Origin: Eurosta solidaginis
Lineage: Eukaryota; Arthropoda; Insecta; Diptera; Tephritidae
Reading direction: 5' to 3'
Assembly (NCBI RefSeq): GCF_040869045.1
Contig: NC_090322.1
Span: forward strand, 196,229,477 to 196,293,476
DNA: 64,000 nucleotides
Below are positions 34,000-45,094 of the stretch, in pieces; the first letter of the stretch is position 1; each line of letters opens with the position of its first letter. A program made the position numbers and the translations under genes. The notes beneath the pieces were generated by a model. That model did not search any database, was not told where the DNA came from, and was given only the letters and a program-made list of their open reading frames with translations.

Positions 34000-34690
34000 G
34001 GCTATGCTTCTGGTATAATTTCTGGATGACTTTCAGGATCCGTCCGGGTACCCGTCAGGGTCATTTCGGGACTTTATGGGGACTATTTCGGTATCATTTG
34101 CTGATCCTTCCGGGATTATTTCTGAATTTTTTTCGTGATCCGGCCTGGACCCCGTCAGGGTAATTTCGGGACTATTTCGGGATCATTTGGGCACCCATCC
34201 GGTACCATTTCTGGATGGTTTTCGGAATTTGTGCGGGATCCCGTCAGGGTAATTTCGAGCTCATTTGGGGACCCTTCAGGGATCCTTTCTGGACGGTTTA
34301 TGGAGTGCAGTCGGGGTAATCTCGTGACTTTTTCTGGATTATTTTGGGTTCTTTTGGGGAGCCTGACGGCATCAGTTCTGGATGGTTATCGGGATCAATC
34401 TGGGATCCCTTCAGAGTGATTTCGGGACCATTTGGGGACTCTTTAGGGATCATATCTGGATGGTTTTTGTTATCTTTCCGGGATTATTTGGGCGTCCTAT
34501 TTTTCTGGAATATGTCGGGTTCATTCGGAGACCCTTCCGGGATCATTTCTGGAAGGTTTTCGGTATCCGTCTGGGATCCCATTAAGGTACTTTCGGGAGT
34601 ATTTCGGAATCATTTGGGGACCACTTAGCTATCATTTCGGAATTATTTTGGGACCCTTCTGGGATCATTTAAGGGCCCTCCGAAACCGGT
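34000..34690 (+). repeat. GC-rich minisatellite, period about 80-95 bp
   Basis: About seven imperfect units marked by TTTCTGGATGGTTTTCGG-like words near 34023, 34117, 34211, 34291, 34379, 34457 and 34549. They alternate with GGGATCCCGTCAGGGTAATT and TTTCGGGACCATTTGGGGAC phrases. Its GC content stands out from the surroundings. Open stretches in several frames reflect the repeat. Confidence 0.82.
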
Positions 34691-35940
34691 AGTTCAGCAC
34701 ATATGCCTTTTTAGATTACGAGCTTTTATGGCCATGGATTTGCCGCAAGTTATTGGTAGTTTTATCTTTAATATCTCACACCTTTTTCGTTCTATTTTTT
34801 GATTTTTTTTAAAGAATCCTGTAAGGAACTGTTATAACTATAATTACACTTTTTGTAATATTTAAACCAACTAAATACCCAAAAAAGCAACACTATTTTC
34901 ATCTGAAAAATTCTCTTTGGTTTTAGCTAATTGAAGTTTCACTCCTTTGTTCTACGAATAGTAATTCCTTCACCCCTGCCATATCAGTGGGTACATGCAT
35001 AGATTAGCCATACACATAGTTTTCATAGACTTTTTTTTAATTTCTTACATTTCCGCTTATATGCAAATTTTGATGATGTTGCTACACCCTGTACTATGTC
35101 ACACTAGTCTAAGTACAATTTCCGTCAGTCTGTCACTGTTAACATATGATTTTGGATAACAAAATGTATCGATAATTTATTTTGCATAAGTACCATATGG
35201 GCTTCAAGCTCATATCCGGGCTTAAGAGTTTTCCTGAAGAACTTCCTTGACGAACACATCAATCAAATCTAGTTAAAAGTTCGAGTTTTCAAGCGCGGTT
35301 CTATAAAGTTGTAGTGTGTTTTAACTAACCTAAATAATACGCCTGACTTCGAAAAGTCCGAGCCTCATAGGCACCACATCCAATTACCGGCATAACAATT
35401 CCTGCAGAGATTTGGCTATCGTGCACCTATCGAACAGTGGTCTGAAAACATAAATGTGATGCTGGTGTTGCTGCGGTAGCACTCCGGAAGACAGCAAAAC
35501 CATAACAATACAAAACCTTATGAATATGGACATTTCGTGGTTTGTAGTCAAAATAATTATAGAAACCATGCCTAAGCACAAAGAAATGAATTTGCTATAA
35601 TACCTACTTTCACTATTTTATCTTAATACTTACCCTTATGCAACCTTTTAAATATTTATTAATACTTAACTTCACTTCAAATAATTATACCACTAGCAAA
35701 GATGGGAAGAAGAAGAACATCCTAATGAAAATAATTTTTTTTGAAGAAATTACAATAGAACCACCTTCCCAGGTTCATACATACCTAACTAATCTAATGT
35801 TAATTGATTTTGTAATAACTTCTAATTAATTACTAAATACTCACCTTTTGTCAAATCGTTATACTTACCTTTGAACCATGAACATTAGAATAATTTTATT
35901 GTAACTATGTTATTGCCGATGTATATCTATCTATCTATAA
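34691..35940. other. Unassigned AT-rich DNA
   Basis: No gene was recognised. The last 60 bases are TATC/TATA-rich and lead into Helitron-2. Confidence 0.5.
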
Positions 35941-36689
35941 TCTATATATATATAAATCTTATAAAATAAAGTCGCTAAATGCCATGTATGTACATAACTT
36001 CACACAGAATGCTCCGATTTTAAAACGGTTTTTTGCTTTTGAAAGCTTAGCTACGTGAGATGGCACAGTTGATATAATATGAAGGTATATATTATAGGGG
36101 CGTGGCAAATTGCCAAAATGTAGTCAAAAATCATAAAATTTTTGTTTACACAGCTATAACTCATAAACGGATAGATGGATTTAAAAAATTCTACTTTTCA
36201 GTAAAACTTTGAAATATTTACCTTCGATCTGCATCAAAAAAAAAAAAAAATACTTGATTCCTTTCTTATATCAGCCAAATTGTTTAAACAAAAGTAACAT
36301 TTTTACCAAAAAATGCGTGTGTGTGGTTGTTCGCTGTCAACTGTGCGCGCTAATTGCTTTTGAGTGAGGCATGATGCGACACATACGTACATATATAGCA
36401 TTTGCTGCGTTATTTAACTTCGGGCGTAGGTTTATGGGTATGTATGGATGTACATCACTAAATAGTATAAAACAAAGTCGCGTTTTCTGTCCCTATGTCC
36501 CTTTGAATGCTTAAACCTTTAAAAATACGCATCAGATTTTGATGCGCTTTTTTTTAATAGATAAACAGTGATTGAAGAGGAAGTAACGGATGAACATATT
36601 TGGCTGAAAATTGGTGGAGGGATAGCTTAGAACCGGGAGACAGACATAGGATAATTTTTATCCCGTTCTGGATAGGGTCTTGAGATGAA

Positions 36690-37010
36690 AACGTGGGCCT
36701 GGGTAATCCTGGGATATGTTTGTACAATATGGGTATCGAATGTAAGCTGTTTATGAGTACTTTGATACGGGGTATTTTTCGTACCCGCGGGTAACTAGGG
36801 TCTGGAGATATAAGCGAAAACATGGACGCGGGTACCCCTAGAATGTGTTTGTAGAATATGGATAGCAAATGAAAGCTGTTGATGGGTGATTTAGTACAGA
36901 GTAATTTTTATACCACTGGGTGACTAGGGTCTCAAGATATGGGCAAAACCTGGACCCGGATACCCCTACAATGTGTGTGTAATATGGTTATCAAACGAAA
37001 GTTGTTGCTG
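36690..37010. repeat. 130-bp minisatellite inside Helitron-2
   Basis: GATATGTTTGTACAATATGG near 36713, AATGTGTTTGTAGAATATGG near 36841 and AATGTGTGTGTAATATGG near 36970 recur at about 128-bp steps. They match the HINE-A unit phrase AATGTGTTTGTACGATATGG followed by TATCAAATGAAAG. Confidence 0.8.
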
Positions 37011-37157
37011 AGTTCTATAAAGTAATTTTCATTGTGATATTCGATTTAGTTGCACTAACTTGGCAAAACTGATAAATGTGCATGCGAAGCCGAAATAAAG
37101 ACATGAATTAATAAAACTCACATAATTATTTACATACGTCCTATTCGATTTGCCTGG

Positions 37158-37352
37158 CAATAAGGGATGAAGAAGAATGGGAAAAACTTTAGAGAAGAGA
37201 AAAGAGGGATGGAGAAGGAGACTGAGAAAAAGATAGAGTGAGATGAAAATAGAGATAGATGAAGCGAAAAGACGGAGGGAGGAGTGAATAAAAGGATTAA
37301 GAAAAGGTGAGGAGGGGTGGGGGCAGAGTTAGATGGAAAAAGCTTATTAAAA
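37158..37352 (+). repeat. Purine-rich tract, about 195 bp
   Basis: A nearly continuous run of A and G (for example GAGAAGAGAAAAGAGGGATG, GGTGAGGAGGGGTGGGGG) with few pyrimidines. Confidence 0.85.
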
Positions 37353-37405
37353 TGTATGGAGATAGACCAAATTTAGGGCAGAACAACGTCTGAAGGGGCT
37401 GCTAG

Positions 37406-38569
37406 TATTAACATAAAAAAAAGTTGCACAAAATGTTGTAAATCGTCATCCATTTTATTAATTTTCTGATCGCTCTTTTGAGAGAAAATTGAGGATACCA
37501 ATACTCTGACTTTGCCAATGCTTGGGAGAGTCTCTCAGCTCCAACTGCCCTCCATTCTCTTAAATCCACTCTTTTTGCTGTTGCTCTTATCGGCGGCGGT
37601 TAATATTCGACCCCTTTTATGCAACCTCCGCAAACCATATATACAATAGTGGCCATCTTCGCTTCGTGGGACAGCGTTGGAGTAAGCAAACCATTAAAAC
37701 TGTAAGGCATGTAAGTTCACTTATTCCATTTTATCCACCAACTTAGTATACATAAATTCTACGATAGAGAACATAATTGACATGTACTTACATACATAAC
37801 CATTATGTATATACCTATATGCAAATAGATGCAAGTTTTTTTTTGTGGATCGCATTATTTTTCTTTGCGTACCTTCGTACCTACATATGGATACACATCA
37901 CCCTTATGGAGTTTGAATCAACTCTTTGCAAAAACCAAGAGAATTAGAGGACCAATTTGCTTTTGGTTTCTTAATATTTCTAGTTACACTCCAATTTATC
38001 GTGAGCGGCAAGGTTATTGAACTCACAAAATAGATAATGTACCTATTGTTGAAGTAGGTTATTTGTTTTCTGATCAATACCCAAGAAAAATAGAGGGTAT
38101 TTGTTACGGATATAATTAAGATCTTTATACCTAGATTGCCATATACATTAAGTCCTTCATACTTTTAAGTTTTCTTTAACCTATAAGAATAAGAAGCTGA
38201 ATCGTAATAAAAATTTTTAAATATGGAATTGTAAATTTAATTGTGTTGGTCTGATTCCATAGTGGTGTGGTTGGTCTTTTGAGGCTTTATTAAAACCTTA
38301 AAACCATGGTAGGGTTGGTTATGAGCAGCCGCTAAAATAAGATCCGCGCTGCTAGGTATTGGGTTTTCCAGGCATAATTGGCGGTACTCAGGTTTTCCTA
38401 TAGCTTTTCGTTAGTGTGCAAAGTTAAAGTTCTTGTTAGGCCCCAGCTGAGAGATGATGGCTTGGTTCGGTAACATTGTTTCGAACCCTTCCCAGGCTGA
38501 AGCTCCTGCATTAATGCCTGTGCATACACTACTTTTAACAACACGCTAGGCAAGCTCATCTCAGGGTAC
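37406..38569. other. Unassigned DNA
   Basis: No gene or known repeat was recognised. Confidence 0.5.
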
Positions 38570-39055
38570 GAACAGAGAGGGCGCTGAAAGCCGAGCCGAG
38601 ATTGTCAGTGTGATAAAAATTGCTAGTGCGATTTTGCATTGTTGGTGTTTTCCTTTTTAGCACGCAGTCGTGTTTTTTAATGGTTTAAAAATAAATAAAA
38701 AAAAAGGATATCGATCAAATAAGTGAAATTTTTTCCCAACCTGCCTTATGGGGCCAAAAAAATAAATTTACAAATGTAATTGGATGTTTTTCAAATTCTT
38801 TTGTGTTAATAATTGCATTAATCACACTAGGAGAAGCGAAATACTCTTCATCAGATTAATGCATTACCGTGTACAGCAATTTTATAAACGCAAATGAACA
38901 ACAATACTAAATGGCATAAAAGCAAAACACATGGAAAAACAGAATTTCAGCGCTGATTCTCGCATTCACTGTGTTATATAAAAATTGTCTCGCATGAAAA
39001 TAAGCTCAGCTCGGCTCGGCTCGGCATCAACGCTCACTCGTTCGTACCCTTAAGG
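38570..39055. mobile_element. TIR element (MITE), superfamily unknown
   Basis: The left end AGGGTACGAACAGAGAGG...CCGAGCCGAG recurs inverted at the right (CTCGGCTCGGCTCGG...CACTCGTTCGTACCCT), giving imperfect TIRs of about 35 bp. The interior is AT-rich and non-coding. No target duplication could be settled. Confidence 0.65.
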
Positions 39056-39164
39056 AAGAGGGTAAAGGAGCTCGTAACATATGTATGTACCTATGTATGT
39101 ATAAGACAATTGAATATAGTGTAAGCAGAATGGATTTCAAGTCACACTACAATACAATTAATAT

Positions 39165-39476
39165 TGTAACGAATTTTGGGAAATTCCGCTTATTCCACAC
39201 ATTCTGCTAACGTGCGAATCGCTAAACTGTTGAATAAATAACTCCAATGTTCAATAATGCAAATTGGTCTTTATTAGACTACTTTGAAAGTACTTCACAA
39301 TAAGTCTTACTTCGCAACTAATTGTGTGTTTAAATCAAACTGCCTCAGCTTGTGCTGCTTTTATACTCTCGGCTTCCTCGTTCAACCATGTCTCCTAAGG
39401 TCTAGTAATTTCGTGAACTTCATGCTTAGTTACCAACCATATACATGTATATTTGTAGTTTGTAGCTATATGATCG
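39165..39476 (-). repeat. 3' LTR of the minus-strand element (partial U3)
   Basis: Matches 43041-43352. Similarity ends at GTAGCTATATG, so the outer U3 with the TATA-like stretch seen in the other LTR is missing or replaced. A purine-rich tract (minus strand GGGAAGGGTGG...GGAGGGG) lies near 39510-39540. Confidence 0.75.
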
Positions 39477-39629
39477 TCCTGATCAGACAAATCTCTCGAT
39501 CTAACCGCTGCTAGCCCCTCCAAATGAACCACCCTTCCCAGCTGCACCAAAATTTGATAAAAAGGGTATATATGTTGAGGGATTAAGAGAATACAATGAA
39601 GAGCTTTTTATCTGACGGTAAATTGTGTT

Positions 39630-39955
39630 TTAACCTTTGCATTCCTTAATATCTTTTCCGTGGTACCACCCTATCTTACCATGTATGTCTTGCAATTGAT
39701 ACATGGAGTTTCCTTTTGTGGCGAGAACTGCAGCTTTAACAAAAACGGGTGCTAGCTTGGCGTTAAACTTATCCGCTTTGTCGCTCAGAACGAAATTGCG
39801 CCGATATACATTTTCACCAACACTAAATAGTTTTACTCTGTTTCGGAGGTTGGAGCGTTGAGCTGATTTCTCAAAAGCGTTTTGTATGTTCTTGGTACGC
39901 ACGAGTCGGAGTTTGTCTATGCGGTCTATTACAAACGTATTTATCCTTGAATCAT
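39630..39955 (-). pseudogene. Ty3/gypsy integrase C-terminal tail
   Basis: Minus-strand FSVGENVYRRNFVLSDKADK, then KLAPVFVKAAVL and MYQLQDIHGKIG, resemble the C-terminal domain of gypsy-type integrases, which binds DNA and closes the Pol polyprotein. The integrase core (zinc finger and DDE) is absent. It is preceded directly by a LINE fragment, so the frame has no proper N-terminus. Confidence 0.7.
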
Positions 39956-40868
39956 CTATTGTAAATAGAATCGTTGGGCAATATATAAAATGAGTGAGAT
40001 ACAAGTTCTTCTGTCGTGTAAAGCCTGAAGACCAAGCAATTTGCGCCTGCTGGTATACGATGGGAGACCGTCTGGCCAGTGATGCATCCGTAAAGCAATT
40101 TTCGTAAAAACTCTTTAAACTCTTTCAATTTTATAGGAGTTAGATTCATAAAAAGGATTCCATATTATGGAACAATATTCAAGGCGACTTCTGACCAAGG
40201 AGATATAAAGTGCCTTCAACGTCATAGGGTCCTTAAAGTCACTGGTGTTTCGTCTAATGAACCCAACCATTGCAAAGGACTTTGCAACAATGAAGTCAAT
40301 ATGACTGGAAAAAGGGAGTTTGGAGTCAAAGATGACACACAAATCTTTAATCTCTTGACAACGATTAAGAGATTTAGCATTTAGTTTGTAGTTAAAATAT
40401 GTCGCAGTTATCTTTTTGGAATAAGACACAACGCAGCATTTGTTTGTATTTAAAAAAAAATTATTGTCTGTGCACCAACCGGCAAAAGATCAGATTGCAA
40501 GTTAGTGCAGTCAGAGCTATTACGGATCGTCAGAAATAGTTTGACATCGTCCGCAAACATCAAACATTTTGCGAATTTCAATTGCTGGGAAAAATCATTT
40601 ATACAAATTAAGAATAATAGAGGGCCACAATGGGTACCCTGCGGAATACCTGACCAGGCGTTTATATGTAGAGATGACTTGTCGGCTCCAATTGCCACAT
40701 AGAGCTTTCTGTTCGATAGAAGACTCGTGAAGAATTTCAACAAGTTTGTATTGATTCCATACTTGGCTAACTTGCGTACTAGGATAGTATGATCAACCTT
40801 GTCGAATGCTTTCGAGAAGTCAGTGTATATGACGTCAAGTTGCTCAGAATTCTCTAAAGCACCCACAA
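39955..40868 (-). pseudogene. Jockey/CR1-like LINE reverse transcriptase fragment inside the LTR element
   Basis: Minus-strand DVIYTDFSKAFDKVDH, SGIPQGTHCGPLLFLI and MFADDVKLF (FADD catalytic motif) mark a non-LTR reverse transcriptase palm. RSRLEYCSIIWNPF marks the thumb and C-terminal region. Frameshifts separate 40450-40866, 40115-40429 and the tail. It starts abruptly at 40868 and ends near 39955, where integrase tail sequence begins. No poly(A) or target duplication was seen, so this may be recombinant sequence rather than a clean LINE insertion. Confidence 0.8.
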
Positions 40869-41655
40869 TTAAGACTTCACAGAATTATTGTTCTTATCGT
40901 ACCTGTGTTTCATCCTACTATTCATTATCCTGGACCGTTCCTTCATACTCTGTTGTTTGGCCAATGAACTACATCGCAGAGCTTGATCTTGACGGATTGA
41001 CTTTGCATCATCAGTATCGTCTTGACGGTTCACAACAGTAGTGCGCCCTGGCTTGAAACCACCCTTGCATTCTTTCTGCGAAATTCTTTCCTCCATTTTA
41101 TTTCGTGTATCTCGGGTTGTCAATGCAAGTGTTCTTCCCGCAGGAACCTTCGGTATTTATTTATGTCTTGCATTCGTTCCACTAATCTTTGCCCGGCCTT
41201 CTGGCTTTGACTTTCGTGGTCTTTGTCGGATAGCCTCCACCAGCACTCGCTTACTGCTGAACCCTTTCTCCAAACTGAAGTTGAGTCGTACCTCCTGGAT
41301 CTTATAGCGCATATTCCTTCTTTCCGTGTCGATCCTGATGCCATGGTCAACTAAGAAGTCCACTCCCAATATGACTTCACCAACAATCTCTGCCACAACG
41401 AGTTTGTGTAGAACCGTGACCTTTTCAGTTAAGACTTCACATACATATCACTTCTCCCTGGACTTGGTTATACTCGACAGTGACCGTACGCAACTTTGCT
41501 CCAGGTAATGGCATTGCTCTCCTGTTGACCAAATCAGATCGGATTAAGGAATGAGATGCGCCCGTATCTACAGTCAGTACTCGTTCTTTGCCATCCACAT
41601 TTCCTCTGATGGTAAGACTGCTCGATTTCCTTCCGATTTGCGATACAGATATCAC
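40869..41655 (-). pseudogene. LTR element protease and downstream linker, broken
   Basis: Minus-strand VLTVDTGASHSLIRSDLV contains the aspartic protease motif DTGAS. After a frame change near 41437 (a 4-bp tandem duplication next to ATATGT), EVILGVDFLVDHGI follows, the second protease motif (ILGxDFL). The part from 41123 to 40869 is a charged linker with no recognised domain. It normally precedes RT, which is missing. The 13-bp word TTAAGACTTCACA occurs at both 40869 and 41429. Confidence 0.75.
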
Positions 41656-41754
41656 AGGACATTCAATAGCTCAAGCTAGCTCTCGATCTTTACATCTGAC
41701 TCGATCTTGCTCATCTCCTCCAGCTTTGTTCTTAAGACCACCCATGCTATTGAA

Positions 41755-42987
41755 ACCAATAGGATCAAGATCGCAATGACGTGCAATGTGACCTGGCTTC
41801 CCGCATTTCAAGCATTTGATAAATCTTTCACTCCGCTTTTGCGATCATTTCAGTGCCTCCAATATTGTGTTCGCCCAGTCTGACCTTTCTACCTCCACAC
41901 GGCGTGCTTTGAAAGCTGGCTTACACAGAAGCGATGCTGTTTCCTGAATCAGAGATTGTGATACCGTTTCTGTGAATGTAGGTTTTGGGTTTGCGTATGT
42001 TGCTCGCTTCGTTTCCATGTCCCGTATGCCATTTATAAAACTCTGAATCTTCTCTTTCAGTGTATTCCACGGGTGCGAACACATTTTCAAGATGAGCCAA
42101 TCTTTCAATGTCTGAAGAAAACTCCTGTAAAGTCTCGTTATATTTTTGGTAGCGGTTTTTCAATTATATTTGGTAGATTTGTTTCCTGTGTTCGCTTCCG
42201 TAACGTCGTTCTACATCAGCCATCAATGCTTCATAGTTGTTCCGCTCTTCTTTGGGAATCGTCTGTAGGCTGCTGACCCCTTCATTGCTACGAATAGAGC
42301 TGCATCTTTATCTTCAGCATTCCAGTTGTTCACTGCTGCGGTTTTTTCAAACTATAGCTTAAAGGCCTGGAAAGGAACGGAACGTCAAAGGATGGTGTCT
42401 TTACCTTTGGATTACTCGGTGAAATTGCTGGGCGATTTATTTGCAACTCCTGTATACGACATCTCCAAGCTTCTATCTTGGCATCAATTTTATCCTCGAG
42501 CTGTATAATTTTTGTATCCTGTGCTTCCAGCTTTGACGCTACCCTTGCTTCCTGTGCTTCTAACTGCGAAGATATTTGTTCAACCTGCAATGATAAGCCC
42601 CTCTTGTGCTTCCATCTTAGATGTAATCTTTGTCGACATTTCTGAAATGCGCGTTTCTTTTGCTTCAATCTTGGATGTTATGCGTGTCTCCTGTGATTCC
42701 AGTTGAGATGCCATTATCGACGTTTGTGCAGATATTGAAGCCAATATCATGTTCAAGTCTGTGGTCGTAACTGTCTGCGATGTTTCGTTTTTTTCCTCCA
42801 ATTTTGTTGTTGTCTCGTCGCTACTAAGACGAAAGACATACTCTTCAACATTAATTCCTTCGAATTCCATTGCCTCTCGTAGTCGTGTTTGTAGTTCGAT
42901 CTTATTGCAGGTTGTATCCAATCCCCGGTTCTCCAACTCCTTTTTCTGTTGCTGGATCCTTAATTCACTAAACTTTGCCATGTCCAA
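41755..42987 (-). pseudogene. LTR element gag, frameshifted
   Basis: Starts at an ATG on the minus strand (42987). It begins with a SAP-like helix-loop-helix (RIQQQKKELENRGLD...LQTRLREAM). A long coiled coil of repeated SQLEAQET/SKIEAKET-type heptads follows to about 42450. Capsid sequence (NRYQKYNETLQEFSSDIERL; FINGIRDMETKRATYANPKP) lies near 41900-42163. A zinc knuckle CLKCGKPGHIARHC (CX2CX4HX4C) lies near 41769-41812. Several frameshifts and stops interrupt it, for example near 42580, 42330 and 42100. Confidence 0.8.
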
Positions 42988-43017
42988 GTCGTATTCGAAA
43001 TCTTCGGAATTTATTCA

Positions 43018-43040
43018 ACAAGTTCTCTTCTGACACCAAT
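43018..43040 (-). other. Primer-binding site, tRNA-Leu type
   Basis: The minus strand reads TGGTGTCAGAAGAGAAC directly inside the 5' LTR end (TTGCA, then AT). TGGTGTCAGAAG is the usual start of tRNA-Leu primer sites. Confidence 0.65.
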
Positions 43041-43450
43041 TGCAACGAATTTTGGGAAATTCCGCTTATTCCACACATTCTGCTAACGTTCGAATCGCTA
43101 AACTGTTGAATAAATAACTCCAATGTTCAATAATGCAAAATGTTCTTTAATAGACTACTTTGAAAGTACTTCACAATAACTCTTACTTCACAGCTAATTG
43201 CTTGTTTAAATCAAACTGCTTAGTCGTGCCTCAGCTTGCGCTGCTTCTATACTCTCGGTTTCCTCGTGCACCCATTTCTCCTAAGGTCTAGTTTCGTGAA
43301 CTTCATGATTGGTTACCACGCATATACATGTATATTTGTTTGTAGCTATATGCGTGTGTATATGTGAGTACTACGTCGGCTGATGATAACATGCGTTTGT
43401 GAGTACCTCTCCGCTGCCTTTTATGCATGTGTGTAAATGAATTTTTTTAA
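43041..43450 (-). repeat. 5' LTR of the minus-strand element
   Basis: On the minus strand U3 includes CATAAAAGGCAGCGG, a TATA-like promoter near 43415-43430. The outer end is uncertain because RTE copy 2 begins only about 14 bp further on. Confidence 0.7.
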
Positions 43451-43864
43451 CCTAAGTTTTTTTCAGGGTGGGACCGTGTGTAGAAGTCCACGAAAGTGGG
43501 GAAAGCTTCTGACCGCCATTCACCTGGGAATGGCCAGAGCGATTCTTTTGCATGCGGTTCAAGCAGCTCACTACTGCCGGTCGCTTGCGGCCAAGTATCC
43601 TCTGGGTAGCCGCTAAACACCCGTTTAGCGGTGAGCTAATGTGAGAAGGCGACAACCTGGCTAGGCCACTCTGACATAATCGGTTTAAGGGCTAGCCGGG
43701 GGAGATTTCATCGGCAGCGTCTGTACACCTCTAGGTGCGGCTGCAAGCGGGCCTCTGTCTTGGAGCAAGCGGCTCGCTATATAAACGTGCCAAGTAATAT
43801 TTTTCACCCCCGCTGAGCGGGTTGTGCGTTGGGCTTGGGACCCGCCACGTAAAACCATACTCCA

Positions 43865-45094
43865 ATGAAATATAACAACAAGCCTCGGATAAATACACTC
43901 TCTATTGATGACGAACATGGCAAACGTTTGAAGGACAATGAATTGAGGGCATGCACCTGGAACGTCCGCTCCCTGAATGGGATTGGTTCAGATGCCCGGC
44001 TGGTTGATGTCCTCGTCAAAGCAAAATCTGACATCACCGCCATCCAAGAAATGCGTTGGACGAAGCAAGGAAGAAAGAAGATCAAAAACTGTGACATATA
44101 TTGGAGTGGCCGTGCGAATAAGCGCAGTTTCGGCGTCGGATTCGTGGTGGGAGAGAGACTTTGTCGCCAAGTGCTGGCGTTCACGCCTGTGGACGAGCGT
44201 CTCGCCGCTATTCGAATAAAAGCAAAATTTTTTAATATATCATTCATCTCCGCCCATGCGCCGACAGAGGAGAAAGACGATGAGGTGAAAGACACTTTTT
44301 ATGAACAATTAGAACGCACATACGAGCGCTGCCCCCGTCATGATATAAAAGTCGTGCTTGGCGACTTTAACGCCAGGGTGGGTAAAGAAGGTGTTTTTGG
44401 CCCTACAGTCGGAAAGTTCAGCCTACACAATGAAACTTCTCCTAACGGACTGTGGCTGATTGACTTTGCCGGTGCTCGAAACATGGTCATATCAAGCACG
44501 AGGTTCATGCATAAAAAGATACATCAAGCTACATGGCTGTCTCCTGATCGAAATACTCGCAATCAGATCGATCACGTTGTGATAGACGGACGGCATGCCT
44601 CCAGTGTTTTAGATGTGCGAACGATCCGAGGACCTAACATCGATTCGGACCATTATCTCGTTGCAGCCAAAATACGCACCCGCCTCAACGCGGCTAAAAA
44701 CAAGGAACAAAAAACACAAGGAAAGCTGGACGTCGAAAAGCTTCAATCACAACAGACTGCCAATGGTTTCGCAAGTCGACTCTCACACCTGCTCTCTGAG
44801 GGCACAACTCATCCTGAAGGAATACAGGAGCAGTGGGAGCATATCTCCAAAGCACTTCATACTGCCGCCGAGGAAAAAATTGGTTACCGGCGGCCACGAA
44901 AAAACAACTGGTATGATGAAGAATGCCGCGTTGCAACCGAAAGAAAAGACGCTGCCTACAGGGCTACGTTAAAAGCGAGCGCGACAAGAGGAGTGTGTGA
45001 ACGCTATCGTGAGTTGAAAAGGGAAGCGAACGCCTTTTCAGGAAGAAAAAAGCAGAAGCAGAAAGGCGTGAGTGCGAGGAGCTTGAGCTGCTAG
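43865..45094 (+). pseudogene. RTE ORF, apurinic/apyrimidinic endonuclease half
   Basis: This encodes the endonuclease that nicks target DNA for target-primed reverse transcription. In order are CTWNVRSLNG (Asn), AIQEMRW (Glu, about residue 62), FISAHAP, VVLGDFNARVG (Asp and Asn, about residues 165-170), NQIDHVV and SDHYLVAAKI (catalytic His). The ATG at 43865 starts the ORF. An apparent 1-bp deletion near 45031, judged from the conserved reading that continues in another frame, makes the product stop at 45094 before RT. The domain itself appears intact. Confidence 0.9.

Larger units (their letters stand above)
35941..37405 (+). mobile_element. Helitron-2, non-autonomous rolling-circle element
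   Basis: Starts TCTATATATATATAAATC after an A and ends GGGGCTGCTAG before a T. The right end matches Helitron-1 (TTTAGGGCAGAACAACGTCTG), but its hairpin is weakened to CAGA/TCTG. It contains about 2.5 units of the 130-bp minisatellite at 36690-37010 and a long purine-rich block near 37158-37352. No Rep/helicase is encoded. Confidence 0.78.
39165..43450 (-). mobile_element. Rearranged Ty3/gypsy-type LTR retrotransposon, minus strand
   Basis: LTR-related blocks at 39165-39476 and 43041-43450 share a 16-bp start (TG[TC]AACGAATTTTGGG) and most of their length. On the minus strand the order is 5' LTR, tRNA-Leu-type primer site, gag with coiled coil and zinc knuckle, protease, then a junction to a LINE fragment, then only the C-terminal tail of integrase, a purine-rich tract and the 3' LTR. 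RT, RNase H and most of integrase are missing. Many frameshifts show a dead element. RTE copy 2 abuts it at 43464. Confidence 0.78.

Noticed and set aside
43865..44295. Minus-strand open frames of 60-163 codons over the RTE endonuclease
   Set aside because: They are antisense shadows of a coding region with clear endonuclease motifs on the plus strand.
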